Shown piece after piece: positions 34,138 through 40,749 of a DNA stretch of 45,820 bases. Source of the DNA: Candidatus Hydrogenedentota bacterium (lineage in GTDB: Bacteria; Hydrogenedentota; Hydrogenedentia; Hydrogenedentales; SLHB01); assembly GCA_016209895.1 (NCBI GenBank), contig JACQVH010000256.1, positions 1-45,820 on the forward strand, written 5' to 3'. How positions within the stretch are numbered: position 1 is the stretch's first letter; each line of letters starts with the position of its first letter. The notes beneath the pieces are model-generated. The model had not been told where the DNA came from, made no database searches, and worked only from the letters and a program-made list of their open reading frames with translations. The translations under genes were made by a program, and so were the position numbers.

Positions 34138-34566
34138 ATGCCGTCTACGCCTTCGGCTTCAAGCCTAAGCCGGGATGCGCTTCTGAACGCATTGCGACGT
34201 CTGTCCGATGAATTGGGTCCGCACGGCGTTACCGGGGAAATTTGCCTGTGCGGCGGCGCGGTGATGGTATTGGCCTTCTCCGCGCGTCACGAAACTACCG
34301 GGGCGCAACTGCCACAGTTCCCGCACCTCCGCGTGAGCATGCCCGTACCCGAGTACGTCCTGGCTATGAAATGCATGGCAGCGCGGATCGGTGGAACCGG
34401 CGGCGAGCAGTCGGATGTGCCTGACATTGTTTTCCTTATTCATCATCTGCAACTAAAGACCGCGCAAGAGGTCCTCGATCTGGTCGCGCGATACTATCCA
34501 GGTAATCGCATCCCGGTACGGACACAGTACCTCATAGAGGGACTGTTCCAGGAGGGCAAAACATGA
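34138..34566 (+). CDS. Nucleotidyltransferase-type antitoxin-like protein with internal deletion
   Basis: 142 residues. The start has a strong AAGGAG 5 bases before ATG. It matches small nucleotidyltransferase-fold proteins (DUF6036-like): GEICLCGGAVMVLAF at the N-terminus, and VPEYVLAMKCMAARIGG, SDVPDIVFLIHHL and ARYYPGNRIPVRTQYLIEGLF at the C-terminus. In the family as I know it, the segment between these ends contains STKDVDA, the metal-binding Asp pair and about 50 further residues. Here LAFSAR runs directly into HETTGAQLPQFPHLRV. The reading frame is kept. It therefore appears to be a truncated, probably non-catalytic member. The stop overlaps the next gene by ATGA. Confidence 0.7.
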   Translation: MPSTPSASSLSRDALLNALRRLSDELGPHGVTGEICLCGGAVMVLAFSARHETTGAQLPQFPHLRVSMPVPEYVLAMKCMAARIGGTGGEQSDVPDIVFLIHHLQLKTAQEVLDLVARYYPGNRIPVRTQYLIEGLFQEGKT

Positions 34567-34943
34567 GACCGCAGACGTTGGCGGAAGTGGCGCGACTTGT
34601 CATCGGCGGCGATTCATTCGACCGATGTTTGGCAAACTTCCTTGACGATTTCTATGCGGAGCCGAAAGAGTCTGCTCTCACCGAAGCGCCGCTTCTGCTG
34701 GCGCCCAGCTTCGGAGAACTGGGCCAAGTCCAAGACGCTTACCTCGCGGCCACGGCGGAGGAACTCGCTCGACATATAGGCTTTTCCATGCCGGCGTGGG
34801 CCTTCGGCGAAGAGCGCCGGCTAAGAAGAGCATGGTTCGCATCCCCCTTGGAGGCGCTGCGCGCGGTGCTGCTCGTAGAAAGTCCGACAGGCTTCCGATC
34901 TCGCAATCTTTTTGTGAGTGAAAACGCGTTGACACGCGTTTGA
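34563..34943 (+). CDS. Partner protein of the nucleotidyltransferase-like gene
   Basis: 126 residues. The start overlaps the preceding stop (ATGA at 34563-34566), so the pair is translationally coupled, as in many toxin-antitoxin operons. Visible blocks: LAEVARLVIGGDSFDRCLANFLDDFY, APLLLAPSFGELGQVQDAYLAATAEELAR, FSMPAWAF, then the distinctive RAWFASPLEALRAVLLVES and FRSRNLFVSENALTRV. I recall this last block from proteins encoded next to similar nucleotidyltransferase-like genes. No enzymatic motif. Which of the two would be toxin and which antitoxin is not evident. Confidence 0.65.
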   Translation: MRPQTLAEVARLVIGGDSFDRCLANFLDDFYAEPKESALTEAPLLLAPSFGELGQVQDAYLAATAEELARHIGFSMPAWAFGEERRLRRAWFASPLEALRAVLLVESPTGFRSRNLFVSENALTRV

Positions 34944-34966
34944 GGCGGGCCTTGGGCAATCCCGCC
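34922..34966. terminator. Two adjacent hairpins at the end of the toxin-antitoxin-like pair
   Basis: AAACGCGT-TGAC-ACGCGTTT (34922-34941, 8-bp stem) covers the last codons, and GGCGGG/CCCGCC (34944-34966, 11-base loop) starts directly after the stop. No T-run. It lies between convergent genes. Confidence 0.4.
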
Positions 34967-35009
34967 AAGGCGGGGTAAGCCAGGGTTGACACCGCTACAA
35001 ATCACCGGA

Positions 35010-36467
35010 CTAGCGGTTCCGCTCGGGCATTCGCGTGACTTCGCGGCGTACGGTCATCACCGCCAGCACAGTAAGTCCAATCGCGCAGATCGTGAAGATA
35101 ATTCCGTTGGGCGTACGGCCGGTCCATGGGGCCCAAGGCCAGGGGAATCGGAAGAACGCGAAATTCAGCAAGAAATATATCCAAGTCGTCAGGAGCAGTG
35201 CGCGGCGCGTGAAATCTCGTCCCGTCTGACCGGCGTCGGATTGCCGTTTGAACCAGACCGCCGCCGCCGTGGCGATAATCAACGGCACAATCAGATACAG
35301 AATCCACCCCGCTGGGACGTTGATCGCATGCGACTCATACACGAGATTGCGCACCGTCTTACCGGTAATCGGCACGAGAGTCACCGGGAGTGCCAAAAGG
35401 TATGGCCACCAGCGTCCGCCAACCACCGCCATAATGGGAAGGACGCCGATGATTAGACCGAGATCGTAGAATGCCTCGATGACGGGAAAGGATAGGAATT
35501 CGGCCGTGACCAGCAACGAAACGTGAACCACGAGTATGGCCCACTCGACGGCGACGGGCAAATACTTTACATCGCGATCATCCACGAATCGAATGCGTTT
35601 CCGATGCAGCCAAAGGCCAAGACCAAGTGTGGCGCCCATGGTCGCGCCGAAGGTGGTTTCCATCATGTTCCACCAGTTCATATTCGGATCGAGCTGCGCC
35701 CACAGGCCCTCGCTGAAGGACTCGACGTTCCAAGCGTGATACGCCTGGAGACATTGGCCCAAGGGAAAGCCAATTGCGCCGCCCAGGACGCCCCATCCGG
35801 CGAGCCGAAGCGCGAGACCATCTTTACGCCACCAACCCGCGTAGGCGACCACGGTTGCAAGTGCGAATAGAAGTCCGCCCCAGAATTCGGGCCGCGGCTT
35901 AAGCGTCTTGATATCCGCGTTCGGTTCCCAATACCAGTGAGCGGAGAAGTAGACCGCGGGTAGAGATTTGTTTTCAGGATAGAACGGTGAATTGAGGAGG
36001 TACAAACCGAGGGCGCACGCCGCAAGTACGCCGAACATCAGCAACAGAAGTTCCAACCAGTGATAGCGAATCCCGCCCAGTCCCATTCCGAGAAAGACGC
36101 CTGCGAAACCGATCCAGAGTCCGCCTTTGATCGCAAGACCGAGCATGCCCCACCGCAGTGCCTCCCAGTTGCCGATCATGGGCGCGTTCTGCGTTAGTCC
36201 GATCGTCTGGCCGTAGGTCATCGTTCCCCCGAACCCGATGGCCACGGTTGCCAGTGCGACCGCGCGCGCTACAGATAGTGAGCGCGCGCGCGGGCACAAC
36301 AGCAAGGTAAGAGTGAGGCTGACGAGCAAGCCGGCGATCATGGCGCCGGTCTCGTGACCGTATTGACCGCGGATACCCCAGCCCATCCCGCCGGCCATGG
36401 CCGCAAACAATACCGGTTGCCACCAGCCTACATCGGTTTCTGATTCGTGTATCACTTCATTGGGCAT
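35010..36467 (-). CDS. Multi-pass inner-membrane protein of unknown function
   Basis: 485 residues with about a dozen hydrophobic segments. Not recognised. Conserved-looking loop motifs are GGMGWGIRGQYGHETGAMIAG near the N-terminus, GGTMTYGQTIGLT, NMNWWNMMETTFGATMGATLG and KTVRNLVYESHAINVPAGW; the glycine-rich first motif within a membrane segment might line a pore. Start: ATG 36467 with a strong GGGGAGG, 5 bases spaced, rather than an upstream in-frame start at 36578 that overlaps the next gene. A transport role is a guess from topology only. Confidence 0.75.
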   Translation of the reverse strand: MPNEVIHESETDVGWWQPVLFAAMAGGMGWGIRGQYGHETGAMIAGLLVSLTLTLLLCPRARSLSVARAVALATVAIGFGGTMTYGQTIGLTQNAPMIGNWEALRWGMLGLAIKGGLWIGFAGVFLGMGLGGIRYHWLELLLLMFGVLAACALGLYLLNSPFYPENKSLPAVYFSAHWYWEPNADIKTLKPRPEFWGGLLFALATVVAYAGWWRKDGLALRLAGWGVLGGAIGFPLGQCLQAYHAWNVESFSEGLWAQLDPNMNWWNMMETTFGATMGATLGLGLWLHRKRIRFVDDRDVKYLPVAVEWAILVVHVSLLVTAEFLSFPVIEAFYDLGLIIGVLPIMAVVGGRWWPYLLALPVTLVPITGKTVRNLVYESHAINVPAGWILYLIVPLIIATAAAVWFKRQSDAGQTGRDFTRRALLLTTWIYFLLNFAFFRFPWPWAPWTGRTPNGIIFTICAIGLTVLAVMTVRREVTRMPERNR

Positions 36468-36546
36468 AGCTACCTCCCCTGTTGAATGACAGTGTTGACC
36501 GGACACGCAAGTTTTGTGAAATGGCGCGAAGAGAATTCGTAACTGC

Positions 36547-36789
36547 CTATTGGTCCGCGGGCCTTTCGACGTCTTCACTCAATCCCTGAAGCAAACGTTG
36601 GCGGACGCCGAGGATAGTCACGCCAACCACTTCTTTTCGGGATTCGTTGTAGCGCAGAATGACTCCCTCGCCGATATCAACACCGAGTGCCGGAATAGGA
36701 TCGCCGACGGAGAGGTACAGTACATCTGCTTCCTCGTCGTAATTCCAAGTGATTCTTTCCGGGTTCTCCAATATCTTTAGCGTGTCCAT
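36547..36789 (-). CDS. DUF2283 small protein, putative antitoxin-like
   Basis: 80 residues, typical for DUF2283: ITWNYDEEADVLYLSVGDP, VDIGEGVILRYNESRKEVVGVTILG. These small proteins are often encoded beside toxin-like genes. The ATG overlaps the end of the upstream gene by 13 bases, with GGAGG 8 bases before it, so translation is probably coupled. Confidence 0.85.
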   Translation of the reverse strand: MDTLKILENPERITWNYDEEADVLYLSVGDPIPALGVDIGEGVILRYNESRKEVVGVTILGVRQRLLQGLSEDVERPADQ

Positions 36790-37088
36790 AAAGTCTTCCT
36801 CCGGGGCGATGGCCGGTTTGTGAAGTACGCGGTCATCACGAAGCCATCGTGAGGGGCCGTTTCTCGGTAGGCCACAACCACAAACTTCGAAGCCAGTGGA
36901 GTGGTTGGGTAGTATCGAATTGCCAGGAGCTCGCCAAAATCACCTTCTTGAATCGAGTCCAGAGACTCCACCGTTTCCAACAACATGATACGCTGACCTT
37001 CCATTTCGGGAGGGCGTTTGCGAATATGCGCCCAGCGCTCCTGCGTCAGGCGGATTGGCACCCTATTCTTCGAGTAGACCAAAACCAT
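36777..37088 (-). CDS. Small RelE/barnase-like (PBECR-type) protein, putative toxin
   Basis: 103 residues. Pattern: RLTQERWAHIRKRPPEMEG, LLETVESLDSIQEGDFGELLAIRYY, KFVVVAYRE, GFVMTAYFTNRP. This resembles small nuclease-like proteins grouped as PBECR (phage-barnase-EndoU-ColicinE5/D-RelE-like) and often paired with a DUF2283 gene; the assignment is from memory of the pattern. ATG 37088 begins MVLVYSKN; a GTG at 37130 would add 14 residues, but its Shine-Dalgarno is only 2 bases away. The family's usual second histidine or lysine catalytic residues cannot be verified by eye. Confidence 0.65.
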   Translation of the reverse strand: MVLVYSKNRVPIRLTQERWAHIRKRPPEMEGQRIMLLETVESLDSIQEGDFGELLAIRYYPTTPLASKFVVVAYRETAPHDGFVMTAYFTNRPSPRRKTLWTR

Positions 37089-37214
37089 AAACTTGATCTG
37101 GCGATTATGCTCCTCGCCTAGTCCCGACACCGCTCCAATCTGGCTGGTAGCAGTATATCAAAACGGACCCATCAAAAAGCTCATCCCCTTGGCGAATTCA
37201 CCCTTGGGGACGCC

Positions 37215-38486
37215 TTACGCAAATTGTGCCGGTTGTCCCGTGCAGGCGAGCACGCCGTGCCATAGATCGCCGTCCATTTTAACCTCTTTTCGCGACTGCA
37301 CGGGCAATCCGATAGGCACATGCACGAGTTCACCGTGCAGCAAACCGACGATCATCCCGGTCTTCCCGGCCATCGCGGCATGCACCGCGCCGCGCGCGAA
37401 GCGATCGCACAGCACGGCGTCGTCGCTGTTCGCGGGGCGGCTGCGAATTTGGTAACTCGGATCAAAGTAGCGCACTACCACCTCGAGTTCTTGTGCCTTG
37501 AAGCACTTCGTTATCTCGTCGCACAAGAACTTGCCGATATCCTCGAGTTTAGCGTTGCCGGAGGCGTCTACCGCGCCCGTCTCGCCGGGAATCAAATCCT
37601 GCCCGGCCCCTTCGGCCACGACAATGACCGCGTGTCGCCGGGCGACCAAGCGACGCTGTAGCGCCGCGAGGAACCCGCCGTCGCCGTTCAACACGAACGG
37701 CGATTCCGGGATCAGGCAGAAATTCACGTCCTGGCTGGCCACCGTGGCCGTGGCCGCGATGAATCCCGCGTGACGCCCCATCAGCTTCACCACGCTGACG
37801 CCATTGTGAACGCTGTGCGCCTCGGTATGGGCGTTCGCGATCACTTCCCGAGCCGCCTCCACCGCCGTGCTGAAGCCGAACGTCCGCGCCACAAAATGCA
37901 CGTCGTTGTCTATGGTCTTCGGGACCCCCACGACCGCCAGCGGGTATTCGCGGCGCATCGCTTCTTCGTAGAGCGACTTGGCGCCCCGTTGCGTCCCGTC
38001 TCCACCCACCGTAAACAGAGCGTCAATCTCGAGACGTATGAGGTTGTCCACGGCGGTCTTTGTATCCACCGGGCCGCGGGAGGTCCCGAGGATGGTTCCC
38101 CCTTCCTCGTGGATATCGTCCACAAGGTCGAGCGTCAGCGGGATCGGTTCCTCTCCGCGTTGCGGGTCTAACCCGCGGTAGCCATCGCGGAAGCCGAGGA
38201 CCTCCTTGACGCCATATTGGTGGTGTAACCCATATACGAGCGAACGAATCACATTGTTCAGGCCGGGACACAGCCCGCCGCACGTGACAATCCCCGCCCG
38301 GACTTGCTTGGGATCAAAGTAAAGCTTGGCGCGCGGCCCGGCCTTCTCAAACAATTGCAGGTCCAATGGCACTTGCCCGCGCGTCCATTCGATTCCCGCC
38401 GGAACCAAGACTTCATCGGATACATAATGCGTCAGCGGCGAATCGTAGGGGCACTCGCCCAGCGAGGTGACAGTCATGAAGCGCAT
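37215..38486 (-). CDS. 6-phosphofructokinase, ATP-type with mixed active-site residues
   Basis: 423 residues. It phosphorylates fructose 6-phosphate in glycolysis, in the cytoplasm. Motifs: GGLCPGLNNVIRSLV, LGFRDGYRGL, GGTILGTSRGP, VGGDGTQRGA, VVGVPKTIDNDV, VKLMGRHAGFIAA and IPESPF. The GGDG motif (Gly at the E. coli 104 position) favours ATP, while Lys in PKTIDND (the E. coli 124 position) is the residue seen in PPi-dependent and plant-type long PFKs. This G/K combination occurs in the long 'group III' ATP-PFKs. ATG 38486 has GGGGA upstream; a TTG at 38504 and an ATG at 38477 are alternatives. It is divergent from the SLOG gene. Confidence 0.92.
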   Translation of the reverse strand: MRFMTVTSLGECPYDSPLTHYVSDEVLVPAGIEWTRGQVPLDLQLFEKAGPRAKLYFDPKQVRAGIVTCGGLCPGLNNVIRSLVYGLHHQYGVKEVLGFRDGYRGLDPQRGEEPIPLTLDLVDDIHEEGGTILGTSRGPVDTKTAVDNLIRLEIDALFTVGGDGTQRGAKSLYEEAMRREYPLAVVGVPKTIDNDVHFVARTFGFSTAVEAAREVIANAHTEAHSVHNGVSVVKLMGRHAGFIAATATVASQDVNFCLIPESPFVLNGDGGFLAALQRRLVARRHAVIVVAEGAGQDLIPGETGAVDASGNAKLEDIGKFLCDEITKCFKAQELEVVVRYFDPSYQIRSRPANSDDAVLCDRFARGAVHAAMAGKTGMIVGLLHGELVHVPIGLPVQSRKEVKMDGDLWHGVLACTGQPAQFA

Positions 38487-38594
38487 AACGTTCCCCAATT
38501 CCAAACCCGAATCCAGCTATGATTTCTCTCATACACCGAGACCCGTTGTCAACGAAGGAACCGGTCCCGCTTCGTTCGACTACGGTCCGAGTTG

Positions 38595-38603
38595 TGCTAT
38601 GAT
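38595..38603 (+). promoter_or_regulatory. Candidate extended -10 promoter for the SLOG/beta-CASP pair
   Basis: TGC followed by TATGAT (38598-38603), in the context GTTGTGCTATGATCC. The leader to ATG 38640 is about 30 bases. Confidence 0.45.
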
Positions 38604-38639
38604 CCGCGCACGTTAAGGACGAGAGCATAGGAGGCGTTC

Positions 38640-39218
38640 ATGGGGCAAGGTCGTATCAAGGTGGGCGTGATGGGTTCGGCGGGCGGCATGATGGCGGACG
38701 CGATCGTCGAGAAGTGCAAGGAACTCGGACGGGCCATTGCCGACACGGGCTGTGCGATCGTGACCGGCGGGTGTCCGGGATTGCCGCATTACGCCGTGAT
38801 GGGATGCAAAGAACGCGGCGGATTGACCGTGGGCGTATCACCGGCATTGAGTCTGTACGACCATGTGAACGTGTACAAGAGTCCGACCGATCACATTGAC
38901 GTGATGATCTACACGGGAAGCGGTCTGATGGGCCGGGAGGTCGTCGGCGTCCGGACCTGCGACATCGTCATTATCGTGGGCGGGCGTTCCGGCACGTTGG
39001 GCGAGTTTGCGATCGCCTACGATGAAGGGCGACCCATCGGCGTGCTGACGGGCACGGGCGGCGTGGCCGACCATGTGGACGACGTGCTGGCGTTCATCCA
39101 AAAACCAACGGGATCACGGATCATATTCGACGATGACCCGCGGCAGCTCATTGTGCGGTGTGTGGCCGAGTTCCAGGCCAACCCGCCGGATATTCATGAA
39201 CGGGAGGCGGCAGTCTGA
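38640..39218 (+). CDS. SLOG/LOG-superfamily nucleotide-binding protein
   Basis: 192 residues. The Rossmann-like SLOG signature is clear: KVGVMGSAGG near the N-terminus, IADTGCAIVTGGCPGLP, and IVGGRSGTLGEFAIAYDEGRPIGVL, equivalent to the PGGxGTxxE motif of LOG (lysine decarboxylase-like) proteins. The superfamily binds nucleotides or cleaves N-glycosidic bonds, as in cytokinin-type nucleotides; some members sense nucleotide signals. Start: AGGAGG 5 bases before the ATG. The stop overlaps the next start (TGATG), so it is coupled to the beta-CASP gene. Confidence 0.85.
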   Translation: MGQGRIKVGVMGSAGGMMADAIVEKCKELGRAIADTGCAIVTGGCPGLPHYAVMGCKERGGLTVGVSPALSLYDHVNVYKSPTDHIDVMIYTGSGLMGREVVGVRTCDIVIIVGGRSGTLGEFAIAYDEGRPIGVLTGTGGVADHVDDVLAFIQKPTGSRIIFDDDPRQLIVRCVAEFQANPPDIHEREAAV

Positions 39219-40597
39219 TGCGAGTTACTTCGTATGGCGCGGCCGGGGGGGTAACCGGCAGTAAACATCTTCTGGAAGTGAACGGCCATCGGATTCTGTT
39301 CGATTGCGGCATGTTTCAAGGACGCCGGGAGGAATCGGACCGGCGAAACCGTGGGCTGCCCTTCGCCCCCAACGAGTTGGACGCGGTGGTGCTCACCCAT
39401 GCCCACATTGATCACAGCGGCGTAATGCCGGTCCTGACGAAGCAGGGGTATCGTGGGCGGGTTTACATGACGCCGGCCACGCGCGACCTCTGCGCCATCA
39501 TGCTCTTGGACAGCGCACACATTCAGGCCCGCGATGCGGAATGGCTCTCGAAGAAGAACCGATCGTTTGTAGCCCCTTTGTATCACCCGGAAGACGTGCA
39601 GCAACTGATGAAACACGTGATGAGCGTACCGTATGACGAACGATTCGAGTTGTTACCGGGGGTACACATCACGTTTCGCGACGCGGGCCACGTGCTCGGC
39701 TCGGCCATGGTCATGGTGGAATGCCGGCATAACGGCGCCGCGAAGCGGTTCCTGTTCGGCGGCGATCTGGGACGTAAGAACATGCCGATCCTGCGGGACC
39801 CATGGGAGCCCGAACCGGCCGACTTCATGATGATGGAAAGCACCTACGGCAATCGCGACCACGACCCCATCGAGACCATGGAGGACAAACTGGCGGCGGT
39901 CATCGAGAATACGCACCGGCGTGGCGGGAAGATCATCGTCCCCAGCTTTGCGCTCGAGCGCGCGCAAGAGATCATCTACGTGTTGAAGCGGTTGGAGAAA
40001 CGCAACGCGATCCCGCCGATCCCCGTGTACGTGGATAGCCCGTTGACGGTAAATATCACCGAGATTTTCCGACTGCACCCCGAATGTTTCGACACCGAGA
40101 TTCGAACCCTGATGGCCGAAGCGGGCGACCCGTTCCAACTGAAACAAATCGAGTACGTGCGAAACGTCGAGGATTCGATGGAGCTCAACGCGCTCCGGAA
40201 GCCCGCGATCATCATTTCGGCCTCGGGCATGTGCGAAACCGGCCGCATTCTTCACCATCTGCGCAACAACTGTGAAGACGACCGCAACACGATTCTGATC
40301 GTCGGATTCCAAGCCAAGAATACCCTGGGCCGCCGGATCGTCGAGCGGGAACGCGAAATCAAAATATTCGGCATTAAGTGCCGTCTGAACGCCGAAGTAA
40401 AGATTATGAACGCCTTTAGCGCCCACGCCGGTCGGTCGGAACTGATCGGATTCGCCAAGAAGTTCAAAGATCGCGCCGAGCGCATCTTTCTGGTCCACGG
40501 CGAAGACGAGGCGCTAGAGGCCCTGGCCTCGGGGTTGCGCGCCGAAGAGCTCTCCAACGTCACCATCCAAAAAGAAGGCGTGCCGGTGGAATTATAG
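39218..40597 (+). CDS. MBL-fold beta-CASP RNase-like protein
   Basis: 459 residues, the standard size for bacterial beta-CASP proteins that cleave RNA. MBL motifs: LFDCGMFQG, LTHAHIDHSGVMP, DAGHVLGSAMV, FGGDLGR. Beta-CASP motifs: MESTYGNRDH (motif A region), FALERAQEIIYVL (B region), SASGMCETGRILHHL and the C motif NAFSAHAGRSE, ending with the RNA-specificity segment LVHGEDEALEALASGLR. GFQAKNTLGRRIVE is also conserved. Translationally coupled to the upstream SLOG gene. Its target RNA is unknown. Confidence 0.92.
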   Translation: MRVTSYGAAGGVTGSKHLLEVNGHRILFDCGMFQGRREESDRRNRGLPFAPNELDAVVLTHAHIDHSGVMPVLTKQGYRGRVYMTPATRDLCAIMLLDSAHIQARDAEWLSKKNRSFVAPLYHPEDVQQLMKHVMSVPYDERFELLPGVHITFRDAGHVLGSAMVMVECRHNGAAKRFLFGGDLGRKNMPILRDPWEPEPADFMMMESTYGNRDHDPIETMEDKLAAVIENTHRRGGKIIVPSFALERAQEIIYVLKRLEKRNAIPPIPVYVDSPLTVNITEIFRLHPECFDTEIRTLMAEAGDPFQLKQIEYVRNVEDSMELNALRKPAIIISASGMCETGRILHHLRNNCEDDRNTILIVGFQAKNTLGRRIVEREREIKIFGIKCRLNAEVKIMNAFSAHAGRSELIGFAKKFKDRAERIFLVHGEDEALEALASGLRAEELSNVTIQKEGVPVEL

Positions 40598-40616
40598 CGA
40601 ATCCGGTGCTCGTGCA

Positions 40617-40640
40617 GTCCCAAGCCGCATTCTTTGGGAC
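40617..40640. terminator. Hairpin after the beta-CASP gene
   Basis: GTCCCAA (40617-40623) pairs with TTGGGAC (40634-40640) across a 10-base loop, 20 bases past the stop. No T-tract. A second small hairpin (CACGCC/GGCGTG) lies near 40709-40723. Confidence 0.35.
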
Positions 40641-40663
40641 GGCGCACCAGTACCTTGTCTGAC

Positions 40664-40693
40664 GCGTCGGACCTGTCCGACCCGTCCGACGAC
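40664..40693. repeat. Short tandem GTCCGAC repeat
   Basis: Units GTCGGAC, GTCCGAC and GTCCGAC spaced 9 bases apart in the convergent junction between the beta-CASP and GT9 genes. The first two pair with each other. Resembles the array at 26892. Confidence 0.5.
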
Positions 40694-40749
40694 GTGGGTG
40701 GCGCGGGTCACGCCCGTGGCGTGATTTGCCTGTGCACTGTTCCGTGCCT

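Noticed and set aside
38487-38560. TTGACA on the minus strand (38547-38552) as the phosphofructokinase -35
   Set aside because: No acceptable -10 lies 16-19 bases away.
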